From: Paenibacillus sp. Root52
GTDB taxonomy: Bacteria > Bacillota > Bacilli > Paenibacillales > Paenibacillaceae
NCBI RefSeq assembly: GCF_001426865.1
Contig: NZ_LMFO01000001.1
Location: 744,001-808,000 of the forward strand
Direction: 5' to 3'
DNA length: 64,000 bases
The translations under genes were made by a program, and so were the position numbers. Each line of letters opens with the position of its first letter. Positions within the stretch are counted from its first letter, which is position 1. Below the pieces are notes generated by a model that saw only the letters and a list, made by a program, of their open reading frames with translations, was not told the DNA's origin and did no database searches. This document shows, one piece after another, positions 9,750-17,994 of the stretch.

Positions 9750-9765
9750 GTTTAAACATTTAAAC
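9750..9765. promoter_or_regulatory. Candidate operator of the ArsR-type regulator
   Basis: GTTTAAACATTTAAAC carries two TTTAAAC words in tandem, 39 bases upstream of the regulator's start. GTTTAAAC recurs before the aldehyde dehydrogenase. Autoregulation is inferred. Confidence 0.45.
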
Positions 9766-9857
9766 TTAATATATGAATATTACTACTTCTTTCGACAAAC
9801 TGCAATGAAATTCAAGCAAATCACAATAAAATCGATGTAATATCATACTAAATCAAT

Positions 9858-9871
9858 ATAAAGCGCTTCCA
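9858..9871. promoter_or_regulatory. cre-like site upstream of uxuA
   Basis: ATAAAGCGCTTCCA is near the cre consensus and nearly identical to the site upstream of the GH52 operon. This links the two halves of the glucuronoxylan locus to a common regulator (CcpA or a local one). Confidence 0.5.
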
Positions 9872-10109
9872 CAATATTATACTTGTATGGTAGTATGTTA
9901 GTAGAACGAACTTGAAGATCAGTAAACATTTGATTTTCGGGTAACGCACCACTACAGCTTCATGTCAGGCTTCAAAATAGGTACATATTTAAGGTTACAC
10001 CGCCTTACCTGCTTTACAGCATGTTGTATCGCTCTAACCCTATCGCTCGCACAACATTGGCGTAATGATGCAACCATGCTTTCCTACTAAACTTGATGAG
10101 GTGAACGTG

Positions 10110-11177
10110 ATGAAAATGGTTTTTCGCTGGTTTGGCGAAGGCAATGATACGGTATCGCTGGATCACATCCGGCAAATTCCGGGTGTCGAAGGCATTGTGT
10201 GGGCATTGCATGATGTGCCGGCAGGTGATGAGTGGCCGATGGACAAAATCTTGGCAGTCAAAGCTGCTGCAGATCAAGCTGGATTACATTTGGACGTGGT
10301 CGAAAGTGTTAACGTGCATGAAGATATCAAATTAGGACTACCAAGCCGTGATCAATACATTACCAATTACAAAAAAACGATGGAAAAGCTAGCCCAAGTC
10401 GGTGTTAAGGTGATTTGTTATAATTTTATGCCCATCTTCGACTGGCTACGTACGGATCTTCATAAGGAATTGGAGGACGGCTCCACTGCCCTCTTCTACG
10501 AGAATAGCAGGATTGCTGATATCGAGCCGTTGGAGCTCGTTCGTAACATTACGGAAAATTCTTCATTAACTATGCCAGGCTGGGAACCTGAACGCTTGCA
10601 GTATTTAACAGGACTTTTTGAAGCCTATAAAGATGTAACAGAAGACGATATGTGGGAAAATGCTCGTTATTTCTTACAGGAGATCATCCCAACCGCTGAA
10701 CAATTAGGCATCAAAATGGCGATTCACCCGGATGATCCACCTTGGCCAATCTTTGGTCTGCCTAAGATTATAATTAATCAGGATAATGTAAGAAAATATC
10801 TTGAACTATACGATAGCCCGAGCAACTGTGTGACGTTATGTAGTGGTTCGCTTGGAGCTAATCTAGATAATGACATTATCGGAATGATCCATGAATTCAA
10901 GAATCGTATTCCTTTTGCTCATATTCGTAATGTTAGAGTCTATGACAACGGGGACTTCATCGAGACTTCTCACCGTAGTAAAGACGGCAATGTTGATATC
11001 GCGGGTATCGTCGAAGCCTATCATGATATTGGGTATGAAGGGTACGCCAGACCAGATCATGGACGTCATTTATGGGGTGAACAATGCAGACCGGGATACG
11101 GACTCTATGACCGTGCGATGGGCATTATGTATCTTTGGGGCGTGTGGGATTCTCTACAAAGGAGGGCAAAAGTATGA
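10110..11177 (+). CDS. uxuA: Mannonate dehydratase
   Basis: A 355-residue mannonate dehydratase (UxuA), which converts D-mannonate to 2-keto-3-deoxy-D-gluconate in the hexuronate pathway. It starts [17 protein letters not shown] and carries the family segments [16 protein letters not shown] and TLCSGSLGA. Its length matches the Bacillus enzyme (about 359). The start at 10110 is set by GATGAGGTGAACGTG directly before the ATG; an upstream in-frame ATG at 10065 has no site. The stop codon overlaps the next gene's ATG (ATGA at 11174), so the two are coupled. With the GH67 gene upstream it forms a route from xylan side-chain glucuronate to central metabolism. Confidence 0.96.
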   Translation: MKMVFRWFGEGNDTVSLDHIRQIPGVEGIVWALHDVPAGDEWPMDKILAVKAAADQAGLHLDVVESVNVHEDIKLGLPSRDQYITNYKKTMEKLAQVGVKVICYNFMPIFDWLRTDLHKELEDGSTALFYENSRIADIEPLELVRNITENSSLTMPGWEPERLQYLTGLFEAYKDVTEDDMWENARYFLQEIIPTAEQLGIKMAIHPDDPPWPIFGLPKIIINQDNVRKYLELYDSPSNCVTLCSGSLGANLDNDIIGMIHEFKNRIPFAHIRNVRVYDNGDFIETSHRSKDGNVDIAGIVEAYHDIGYEGYARPDHGRHLWGEQCRPGYGLYDRAMGIMYLWGVWDSLQRRAKV

Positions 11178-12037
11178 GTGACTTCATCGGTGAACGCACC
11201 TCTCGATTGGAGGGGAAAGTCGCTGTCATAACAGGAGGCGCAGGTGTGTTGTGTCGTTCGATGGCTGAAGAGCTTGCTCGTCATGGTGCCAAAGTAGCTA
11301 TACTTAATCGTACGGTATCTAAGGGAGAAGCCGTCGTCGCTTCGATCGAAGCTGCTGGAGGTACTGCGATTGCAGTGGCTTGTGATGTTACTCAAGCAGA
11401 TAGTGTGCAGGCCGCGGCCGCAGCAGTGCTTGAACAGCTGGGTCCCTGTGACATTCTGATTAACGGTGCTGGTGGCAATAACGCCAGTGCCAATACAACG
11501 AACGAGATTTTCAAGCTTGAAGATCTAGACCAAGCGGATGTTACGACTTTTTTTGACGTTAGTGTAGAGGGTTTCCGTCAGGTCATGGATCTCAATTTTG
11601 TCGGCTCACTTATTCCTACACAGATCTTTGCAAGACAGATGGTCGAACGGGATGTGCAGGCAACCGTCATTAACATTTCGTCGATGAGTGCCCCTTCGCC
11701 TATGACCAAAGTTCCAGCGTATAGTGCAGCTAAGGCAGCGATTAACAACTTCACACAATGGCTCGCTGTGCACCTAGCTGAATCTGGTATACGCGTAAAT
11801 GCGATCGCACCAGGATTCTTCCTCACAGAACAGAACCGTAATCTGTTATTGCAGCCCGATGGCTCACCTACCGAACGTTCTAGCAAAATTATTGCACATA
11901 CGCCAATGCGTCGTTTCGGTAAACCGGAGGATCTACTCGGCACATTGATGTGGCTTGCGGATGACCGTCAGTCTGGCTTCGTCACGGGCACCGTTATTCC
12001 GGTGGATGGCGGATTTATGGCTTATGCTGGCGTGTAG
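11174..12037 (+). CDS. uxuB: SDR-family D-mannonate oxidoreductase (fructuronate reductase)
   Basis: A 287-residue short-chain dehydrogenase. It has the cofactor motif [22 protein letters not shown] at about 105, and the active-site pair YSAAK with the preceding Ser in NISSMS. In Bacillus the fructuronate reductase next to uxuA is an SDR protein (YjmF/UxuB) of this size, rather than the long-chain UxuB of E. coli. The position immediately after uxuA, with overlapping ATGA and AAAGGAGGG inside the uxuA tail, supports the same role: fructuronate to mannonate. The longer frame starting at 11135 is rejected because it lies within uxuA and lacks a site. A terminator follows at 12098. Confidence 0.9.
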   Translation: MSDFIGERTSRLEGKVAVITGGAGVLCRSMAEELARHGAKVAILNRTVSKGEAVVASIEAAGGTAIAVACDVTQADSVQAAAAAVLEQLGPCDILINGAGGNNASANTTNEIFKLEDLDQADVTTFFDVSVEGFRQVMDLNFVGSLIPTQIFARQMVERDVQATVINISSMSAPSPMTKVPAYSAAKAAINNFTQWLAVHLAESGIRVNAIAPGFFLTEQNRNLLLQPDGSPTERSSKIIAHTPMRRFGKPEDLLGTLMWLADDRQSGFVTGTVIPVDGGFMAYAGV

Positions 12038-12097
12038 GTCTCTTCTACTCATCTCGTTTGCGGTAAACAGTCCCATTTAATAATTCTTTCTTCATAT

Positions 12098-12134
12098 AAT
12101 CCGAAGTTGGGTGCTCATCCCGCTTCGGATTTTT
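12098..12134 (+). terminator. Terminator after uxuAB
   Basis: Stem AATCCGAAG / CTTCGGATT followed by TTTT, 60 bases past the uxuB stop. Confidence 0.85.
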
Positions 12135-12302
12135 CATGCTTCGTTCCTGCACTTCTTCATTTCGAATAATATCCAATAACGTAGGAAAAACTTGTTATAG
12201 TTCACAGAAAAGTGCTAAAGGTATGACACTTCTCTACGAACCTATTGGTCACACATTCAAATCCGCTGATTGTTGGATGAAGTGAAGGCTGGTGAACACG
12301 AC

Positions 12303-13031
12303 ATGATGGAAGAAACATGGGTCGTTGCAGTACGTTCCATAATCGCATTTCTGACGCTGATGATCTATACCAGAGTACTAGGTAAGCAGCAGATGGGCAA
12401 TTTAACCTACTTTGATTACATTAACGGTATTACGATAGGTTCCATTGCAGGAACGTTTGCGACAGATTTATCGTCGAAGGCATGGATTCATTTTGTGGCA
12501 CTAACCATATTCACGATGGTTACCATTATCTTTCAATATATAACGCTGAAGAATCGTACCATTACGAAATTGCTGGACTCTGATCCCACTTTGGTCATAC
12601 AGGATGGCAAAATCCTTGAACAAAACCTGAACAAAATGAGGGTTAAGTTCGATGAATTGACCATGATGCTTCGCCAGAAGGATGTATTCGATATTACCAC
12701 TCTTAGTTACGCGATCCTTGAACCAGATGGGAGTATCTCAGTTGTACTCAAACCTGAACATCAACCACTAACAGCGAAAGATATGAATCTGCACCCACCC
12801 AAAAGCCGGTTGATGACCGAATTAATCATTGACGGCGTTCTAATTAAACAAAACCTGAAGGAACGTCACAAAGATATGAACTGGTTGACCGAGCAATTAA
12901 AAAAGAAAAAAATAACGATTCAGGATATTGCATTTGCCGCCATTTTGCCAAACGATAAGCTCTACATCGATCTCTTCCAAGATCATTTCTCCGAGAAAAC
13001 AGATATGGGAGATTACGAAGGCCCTTTCTAA
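12303..13031 (+). CDS. DUF421 (YetF-like) membrane protein
   Basis: A 242-residue integral membrane protein of the DUF421/YetF family. Three hydrophobic segments lie in the first 85 residues (about 4-22, 36-52 and 58-78), with the family signature YTRVLGKQQMGNLTYFDYINGITIGS. They are followed by a soluble domain with DELTMMLRQKDVFDITTLSYAILEPDGS. Bacillus has several paralogues, some linked to spores; the biochemical role is unknown. I use the ATG at 12303, preceded by GGTG; the longer frame begins with TTG at 12270. The next gene encodes a DUF4363 protein, a partner that commonly follows DUF421 genes in Firmicutes. Confidence 0.9.
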   Translation: MMEETWVVAVRSIIAFLTLMIYTRVLGKQQMGNLTYFDYINGITIGSIAGTFATDLSSKAWIHFVALTIFTMVTIIFQYITLKNRTITKLLDSDPTLVIQDGKILEQNLNKMRVKFDELTMMLRQKDVFDITTLSYAILEPDGSISVVLKPEHQPLTAKDMNLHPPKSRLMTELIIDGVLIKQNLKERHKDMNWLTEQLKKKKITIQDIAFAAILPNDKLYIDLFQDHFSEKTDMGDYEGPF

Positions 13032-13104
13032 TATAACGTCTCCCCGCTCTATTTCCAACTTTAAGAACAGAACGCTCCGTTCATTCCGATGCAGGAGGGC
13101 TTAA

Positions 13105-13476
13105 ATGAAAACACGATTCTGGTTGCTGTATGTCGTTCCAATTACCTTAATTATTTTGTTTTGTGCTATTCTCGCATCTGGATCCTTTCTTAAAAGACCT
13201 TTCGGTACGGAGGATCGTTTATTGGCGTCGATACAGTCACTAGAGAAGCAAGTACAGAACAAGCAATGGCCTGAAGCCAAGTCTGAAGCAGAGTATGCCA
13301 TGAATGCGTGGGATCACATCGTCAACCGTATCCAGTTCAGCGTAGAGCGTGAAACCATCTATGATATTTTAGGCACGCTTGCTCGAATCAAGGGTGGCGT
13401 TGCTGCGCAAGATGATCAGGCACTCCTGGAGGAGATTTATTACTTTTATGCCTTGTGGGATAATATAGGGGACTAA
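13105..13476 (+). CDS. DUF4363-family membrane-anchored protein
   Basis: 123 residues. An N-terminal hydrophobic segment (about 6-27) acts as an uncleaved anchor or signal, followed by a mainly helical extracytoplasmic domain rich in Trp and charged residues (LEKQVQNKQWPEAKSEAEYA, then AWDHIVNRIQFS). This is the pattern of the DUF4363 family, usually found beside DUF421. A strong site (GGAGGGC) precedes the start. It lies 73 bases after the DUF421 gene and is followed by a terminator, so the two form an operon. Function is unknown. Confidence 0.85.
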   Translation: MKTRFWLLYVVPITLIILFCAILASGSFLKRPFGTEDRLLASIQSLEKQVQNKQWPEAKSEAEYAMNAWDHIVNRIQFSVERETIYDILGTLARIKGGVAAQDDQALLEEIYYFYALWDNIGD

Positions 13477-13493
13477 CTATGTATGTAACGCAG

Positions 13494-13535
13494 AAAAGGA
13501 CTTCCCGGAAGACGGGAGCCCCTTTCATTTTTGTT
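13494..13535. terminator. Terminator shared by the converging DUF4363 and M50 genes
   Basis: GGACTTCCCG / CGGGAGCCC stem around GAAGA, flanked by A-rich and T-rich runs, between two converging genes. Confidence 0.8.
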
Positions 13536-13542
13536 CAGTCAT

Positions 13543-14244
13543 TTACTTACTTAAACTACGAGCACGCGATGTTCGGCCACTACTACTTTCTTTCCGGAAA
13601 AATAACGCTAATGCGCCTTTGGCACACCAGAGTGCAAACAAGGCGAATAATGTTCCCCAGAACATCGCAGGCATGAACGTTTGCTGTGCGAGATTAGCTG
13701 CATCCCCTGCTCTAGAAGGCTGTGTCCAGGACAGTAATCCGACATACATTGCACTCAAGACAGACTCTTCTAAGGTTAAGAATGCGAGGAATAGATAATA
13801 GAACTTCACGATCTTTGCACCAAAGATCATAATGACTACATTTAAGGCAATAAAACCGGTAAGCCACAGCATCCCAAACTCTCCTCTTACATAGAGCAGT
13901 AGAGACACAAGGGCTATAGCTGTAATAATGCCCAGACCCCACATGTGTCGTCCTTTCCGATATAGATAGAACAACAACCAAGCGAACAATGATGCAGAGA
14001 TATAACCTGCTAAGGAGACAAGAATGGATCGCCCTGGTGTGAGCATCGTGGAATAGGTGACTCCACTGTGATCCGCGTACAGTTCAATCCGTAATACTTT
14101 GCCCGATAACAACAACGTTGCCAGCGCATGACCGAATTCGTGAATCATCGTATCTAGGTTTCGAAATAACGATGAGAATGGAATAAATCGTGTGAGAAAT
14201 ACAGAGACGACTAGAAATAGGATTGTTTTGAGCCATTTATTCAA
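13543..14244 (-). CDS. M50-like membrane metalloprotease
   Basis: A 233-residue polytopic membrane protein. The zinc-protease motif HEFGHALA (HExxH) is at about 35-42, within an M50B-like (site-2-protease-like) N-terminal half. Four to five hydrophobic stretches follow (about 82-98, 104-121, 124-140 and 190-212). The expected second zinc-ligand region is not obvious to me. The start is a TTG at 14244 with GGGAGGTGG upstream; there is no in-frame ATG before the HExxH motif. The Arg/Ser-rich C-terminus (SSSGRTSRARS) would be cytoplasmic. Substrate and role are unknown. Confidence 0.8.
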   Translation of the reverse strand: MNKWLKTILFLVVSVFLTRFIPFSSLFRNLDTMIHEFGHALATLLLSGKVLRIELYADHSGVTYSTMLTPGRSILVSLAGYISASLFAWLLFYLYRKGRHMWGLGIITAIALVSLLLYVRGEFGMLWLTGFIALNVVIMIFGAKIVKFYYLFLAFLTLEESVLSAMYVGLLSWTQPSRAGDAANLAQQTFMPAMFWGTLFALFALWCAKGALALFFRKESSSGRTSRARSLSK

Positions 14245-14293
14245 CTACCTTCCCACCTCCCTTACCACAGAAAAATGATGCATATTCCCTATA

Positions 14294-14863
14294 TTACGTT
14301 GTAGAAGAGTGATTCGTTTCCTTATTAAAATGAGCAGCACATTGCTGCATCCACCAACAGAAGCTACGATTGTGTCCTATGAAAAAGGAAGAGAGATCAT
14401 AACGCCCACTGCCTGTCTCCAATGTAACCAGAAGTCTATGACGCATAATCTGTATCGCGTATTGGACGAACCGATCTGCTGCTTCACTTTTCACCAGTGT
14501 AACATACGCATAGAGTGAGTGATCGATAGGTTCATCCAAGGGACTTACACCTGCACAAGAAAACTCCGTAGCAATCCCTGCATGCTGAAGTAGAGTGAGT
14601 GCCTCAGCAAGCTCGACATCGACCTCTACACCATTCCATAGGCTCGTCCTTTTCGGAATTACGGTGTGTTTATCACGCTCTGTCCAAGACATTAATTCTA
14701 ACTTACGTCTTCGCCATAGGTGAGCAGGCTGGTCACTCAGAAGCTCTTCTTGATCTGCACTCGCCTGAGTTGTGGTGTGCATGCTTGTCACTGTGGAATC
14801 AGATCCGTTTATATCGTGGTGTAGACTTGCTTCTGTTACATCTAGTTCTGGATCAATACTCAT
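14294..14863 (-). CDS. Hypothetical protein with a TEFSCAGVSP motif
   Basis: 189 residues, not confidently assigned to a family. The first 50 residues are acidic and Ser/Thr-rich, probably disordered. The ordered part begins at about 48 (LWRRRKLELMSWTE) and holds GVEVDVELAEALTLLQHAGIAT followed by EFSCAGVSPLDEP, and later RYDLSSFFIGHNRSFCWWMQQ. The pattern 'polypeptide end pairing, then T-x-F-S-C-x-G' recalls the short Cys motif of TYW3-like and related small enzymes, but the resemblance is slight. The start has TAGGGGG upstream. It is followed on the same strand by the M50-like gene 49 bases away, so the two may be co-transcribed. Confidence 0.7.
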   Translation of the reverse strand: MSIDPELDVTEASLHHDINGSDSTVTSMHTTTQASADQEELLSDQPAHLWRRRKLELMSWTERDKHTVIPKRTSLWNGVEVDVELAEALTLLQHAGIATEFSCAGVSPLDEPIDHSLYAYVTLVKSEAADRFVQYAIQIMRHRLLVTLETGSGRYDLSSFFIGHNRSFCWWMQQCAAHFNKETNHSSTT

Positions 14864-15029
14864 AAAAGGTTCCCCCTACTCCCGTTTCATATCCGGTTGC
14901 CTTAGACAACGAAGAGAGCACATCCCTGTGCTCTCTGCTTCGCCAGTCGGCAAAGGAATGACATCACGTGCCTTCCTCAGCTTATTGTATTATTGTACCT
15001 CTTTCATTAAAATGCATCAAATCCGATGT

Positions 15030-16184
15030 TTATTCGTTGAGCGCGAGCTTTAATGCTTCTAAGTTCTGTCTCATTACGCTAATGTAGTCCATTCCTGCTG
15101 CAATCTCTTCCTCCGTCAATCCTTCAATTGGGTTCAACACAGCCGTCTTCGCACCTACTTCATTTGCAATTGTCTCGGATACTTTAGAAGAAACGAGCGT
15201 TTCGAAGAAAATCGTTTTTACCTGATGTTCCTTTGCAAAATCGATTACGGATGCCATCTGTGCTGCGGATGGTTCCTGTTCAGGAGACAATCCTGCGATA
15301 GGTACTTGTTGCAATCCATACTCCTGTGCAAGATAGCCAAAAGCAGCATGCTGCGTAATAAAGTCTTTTCGCTTGCTATCTGTGACAGCTGCCTTGAAAT
15401 CGGTATCCAATGTTTCTAGTTTAGCGACGTACACATCCGCATTTTGTTTGAATTGTTCAGCATACTCTGGCGCAGCTTCTGTTAAACCAGCTTCAATGTT
15501 ACGAACTTCTTGTATTGCTAATGCCGGTGACAACCATACGTGTGGATCAAGTCCACCGTGATCATGACTATGGCTATGGGAATGCTCTTCTGTTGCTTCG
15601 TCCGCATGGTCGTGATCATGCTCCTCCGTAGCTACTTCGTCTCCATGATCATGAGCATGTTCTTCTGTCGTCGCCGATTCAGCGTGGTCGTGATCGTGGT
15701 CATGCTCTTCTGCTGTTCCTTCGCTGGCATGATCATGGTCGTGGTCTTCCGCTTCTGCGTCACCATGGTCATGCTCTCCGCCTTCAAGCAGGTTGATGCC
15801 CTTACTTGCTTCGACTTGTATCAGTTTGTCATTGCTCAAACTGTCCTTCACTTGATCAATCCAAGACTCCATACCAGCTCCGTTGTATACAAGCACATCT
15901 GCTTTCTCAATGCTAGCCATATCTTGCGGTGTTGGCTCCCAATCATGAGGCTCCATACCAGCTGGAACAAGTGTATGTACATCTGCCAGGTCACCCGCGA
16001 CATTTTTGGTGAATTCATACATAGGATAGAAGCTGACTTGCACATTTAATTTACGTTCCGTCGCTGCTGGAGTACTAGCTGTAGAAGGATCTGGCTCCGA
16101 AGCGGATTTTGTCTGCCCACAACCTGCGACAACAAGTGCGAGGCTGAAGAAAAGTCCAAATGCTGCTGTTTTGCTGAATTTCAT
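15030..16184 (-). CDS. znuA: Zinc ABC transporter substrate-binding lipoprotein
   Basis: A 384-residue cluster A-I solute-binding protein (ZnuA/AdcA type) for high-affinity zinc uptake. The lipoprotein signal has lipobox VAGC with Cys22. Metal-site residues sit in PHDWEPTPQD (His80), DPHVWLSP (His215) and HAAFGYLAQEYGL, with the C-terminal ETLVSSKVSETIANEVG. A loop of about 73 residues (137-209) carries 20 histidines in repeated EEHDHDH units, a zinc-scavenging His-rich loop far longer than usual. It is the last gene of znuC-znuB-znuA, starting two bases after the znuB stop. Zur control is expected from the perfect box upstream of znuC. Confidence 0.96.
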   Translation of the reverse strand: MKFSKTAAFGLFFSLALVVAGCGQTKSASEPDPSTASTPAATERKLNVQVSFYPMYEFTKNVAGDLADVHTLVPAGMEPHDWEPTPQDMASIEKADVLVYNGAGMESWIDQVKDSLSNDKLIQVEASKGINLLEGGEHDHGDAEAEDHDHDHASEGTAEEHDHDHDHAESATTEEHAHDHGDEVATEEHDHDHADEATEEHSHSHSHDHGGLDPHVWLSPALAIQEVRNIEAGLTEAAPEYAEQFKQNADVYVAKLETLDTDFKAAVTDSKRKDFITQHAAFGYLAQEYGLQQVPIAGLSPEQEPSAAQMASVIDFAKEHQVKTIFFETLVSSKVSETIANEVGAKTAVLNPIEGLTEEEIAAGMDYISVMRQNLEALKLALNE

Positions 16185-16185
16185 A

Positions 16186-17064
16186 TTATATATTCTCCTT
16201 TGAATGGATAGATAGTATGGCTCTTTGTTGTGTTTTTGCTACGCGGTGACGTTTACGGTTATATAGTGAAACCAGCTTTTGCGCTGATATTCCAGTCAAC
16301 AGAAATACCAACAGGATTAGTGCAATCGTACCTCCTGGTGGTGTGTTCAAATGATAAGAAGTTGTCAAACCGCTAAAAATTCCGATAAGTCCTGTGATCA
16401 CAGCAATAACAATCGCTGTAGCAAAACTGCGTGATACTCTTAGTGCGAGTGCTGCTGGTAGCACAATAAGTGCCGATACGAGCAACACACCAACAATAGG
16501 CATGGCTGCAGCAACTGTCATTCCTGTCAGAACGGCAAATGCGAACGATAACCCTTTAACCTGAACGCCACCGATCGAGGCTGTCTCTTCATCAAACGTT
16601 AAATTGTATAGTGGTCTTCGAAGAACAATGAAAAAGGCTAAACCGATAACACATACCACGACCATCATCAGTAGCTGAATATTACTGACGGCAACAATTG
16701 AACCGAACAGATAGGAACTGAAGGTTTTGGACAGATTGGTTTTCAAACTCATAAGAACAACGGCAAGTGCAAGTCCTGATGTCATAATAATAGCGACAGG
16801 AACTTCACTATAGGTTCGATAACTTCTTCGCAATTGTTCAACCAGTAATGCACCAATGACCGCAACGGCGAAGCCGCTGATGACTGGATTCAGATTCATA
16901 ACCGAACCAAGCGCCACGCCTGCTAGCGATACGTGGGATAATGTATCAGCCATTAACACCTGTCTTCGAAGCATGAGGTAGACCCCCAGGATAGGAGCAA
17001 TGACGCCAATTAATCCACCTGCCCAAAAGGCACGCTGCATGAATTCGTACTCAAACACTGCCAT
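16186..17064 (-). CDS. znuB: Zinc ABC transporter permease
   Basis: A 292-residue ABC-3 type permease with 8-9 hydrophobic segments. Family signatures are APILGVYLMLRRQVLMADTL, then SHVSLAGVALG near the N-terminus, and PIVGVLLVSALIVLPAALAL at about 190-210. It forms the membrane channel of the ZnuABC importer. Its start lies 55 bases inside the 3' end of znuC (different frame), so the two are tightly coupled; GTGAGGA is the probable ribosome site. The C-terminal tail is basic and cytoplasmic. Confidence 0.95.
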   Translation of the reverse strand: MAVFEYEFMQRAFWAGGLIGVIAPILGVYLMLRRQVLMADTLSHVSLAGVALGSVMNLNPVISGFAVAVIGALLVEQLRRSYRTYSEVPVAIIMTSGLALAVVLMSLKTNLSKTFSSYLFGSIVAVSNIQLLMMVVVCVIGLAFFIVLRRPLYNLTFDEETASIGGVQVKGLSFAFAVLTGMTVAAAMPIVGVLLVSALIVLPAALALRVSRSFATAIVIAVITGLIGIFSGLTTSYHLNTPPGGTIALILLVFLLTGISAQKLVSLYNRKRHRVAKTQQRAILSIHSKENI

Positions 17065-17717
17065 TCCTCACTTTCTTGACGCTCCAACGTGATCGTTCGA
17101 TCTAATCGGTTGCCCATCTCTTCTAGACCATGTGTAACCATAATGATCGTGAGGCCGTGAACATCTGCGTAGTGGCGCATCAAGTCATAGAAGCCTTCCC
17201 GACTGCGTCGATCCATCCCCGTTGTCGGCTCATCTAACACCAGCACCTGCGGCTGACCTGCTAGAGCTCGTGCAATACAGATACGCTGCTTCTGTCCACC
17301 GGATAGTTCACCTACCCGCGTATTCCTGTATTCCCACATACCCACTTCGCGAAGACTGCGCTCCACAATCGCTTCCTGTTCGGTGGTAAACCTACGAAAT
17401 AATCCAAGCTTGCGATAACATCCTGATCGGACCAATTCAATCACGGTGCTGGGGAAACCGCTATTGAATGAAGCCACCTGCTGAGGCACATAACCAATCT
17501 CTAACTTTTTACCGCGGATATTCTGTATGTTCATATGTACCGAACCGCTCCAGGGCTTAAGCAGCCCTAGCAGCAATTTCAGCATGGTTGTCTTCGCAGA
17601 GCCATTGGGGCCAGTGATGCCTACGAATTCTCCCACATGAATATCTAATGACAGTTGATCAATGACAGGCTCTTTACCATATCCAAATACGACATCACGC
17701 ATGGAGGATAGTATCAT
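17010..17717 (-). CDS. znuC: Zinc ABC transporter ATP-binding protein
   Basis: A 235-residue ABC ATPase energising zinc import. The Walker A motif GPNGSAKTT (Ala replaces the usual Gly of GxGKT) is at about 36-44, the Q-loop is VPQQV, the signature is LSGGQKQR at about 138-145 and Walker B is VLVLDEPTTGMD. The start at 17717 follows AGAGGAAGAG. A perfect Zur box lies 15 bases upstream of the start. It is the first gene of znuCBA. Confidence 0.95.
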   Translation of the reverse strand: MILSSMRDVVFGYGKEPVIDQLSLDIHVGEFVGITGPNGSAKTTMLKLLLGLLKPWSGSVHMNIQNIRGKKLEIGYVPQQVASFNSGFPSTVIELVRSGCYRKLGLFRRFTTEQEAIVERSLREVGMWEYRNTRVGELSGGQKQRICIARALAGQPQVLVLDEPTTGMDRRSREGFYDLMRHYADVHGLTIIMVTHGLEEMGNRLDRTITLERQESEEWQCLSTNSCSVPFGQVD

Positions 17718-17731
17718 GTCTCTTCCTCTTT

Positions 17732-17746
17732 TCGTAATTATTACGA
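17732..17746. promoter_or_regulatory. Zur box of znuCBA
   Basis: TCGTAATTATTACGA is a perfect 7-1-7 palindrome matching the Bacillus Zur consensus. It is 15 bases upstream of znuC. Confidence 0.93.
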
Positions 17747-17766
17747 TTTAAAAACGACAAAAAAAA

Positions 17767-17916
17767 TTATCGTGTTTCCCGGTGAATCGTCATCTTCTTC
17801 AAACGTGGTGAATACTTCTTCATCTCAAGGCGCTCGGGATGGTTACGTTTATTCTTCGTGGTTGTATAGTTGCGATCTCCGCACTCGGTGCAGGCTAATG
17901 TAACAATGACTCTCAT
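17767..17916 (-). CDS. rpmG: Ribosomal protein L33, variant lacking the second Cys pair
   Basis: 49 residues, ending HRETR as in L33. The first zinc-ribbon pair is present ([10 protein letters not shown]), but the second pair is replaced by [10 protein letters not shown], so it cannot complete a four-Cys zinc site. Zinc-independent L33 paralogues are Zur-repressed in Bacilli and relieve zinc demand in the ribosome. The start has AAGAGGAGG at 7-8 bases. It lies between two Zur-type boxes, just upstream of the znu operon, and a degenerate Zur box precedes it at 17940-17954. Keeping one intact CxxC makes it an intermediate between the C-plus and C-minus forms. Confidence 0.93.
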   Translation of the reverse strand: MRVIVTLACTECGDRNYTTTKNKRNHPERLEMKKYSPRLKKMTIHRETR

Positions 17917-17939
17917 GGTTGTTGCCTCCTCTTATCTAA

Positions 17940-17954
17940 TCGTAATATTTACTA
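17940..17954. promoter_or_regulatory. Degenerate Zur box upstream of L33
   Basis: TCGTAATATTTACTA: the left half is perfect, and the right half matches 5 of 7 positions of the palindrome. It lies 24 bases before the L33 start. Confidence 0.6.
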
Positions 17955-17994
17955 TTTAATGATACTAGCCTATGCTTTTTCTTTTGTCAACTCT

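Larger units (their letters stand above)
9712..10109. other. Intergenic region between arsR and uxuA
   Basis: About 400 AT-rich bases. It holds the ArsR-type palindrome (9750-9765), a cre-like site (9858-9871) and the uxuA leader. I see no reading frame with a credible start and no terminator hairpin. Confidence 0.6.

Noticed and set aside
14913..14936. Terminator of znuA
   Set aside because: AGAGAGCACA / TGTGCTCTCT forms a hairpin but lacks a T-run in either direction and lies 94 bases past the znuA stop; left unassigned.
15540..16049. 169-codon frame on the plus strand opposite znuA
   Set aside because: It is the antisense of the repetitive His-rich region and the N-terminal half. The periodic GAC/CAT codons keep the opposite frame open, and there is no ribosome site or recognisable domain.
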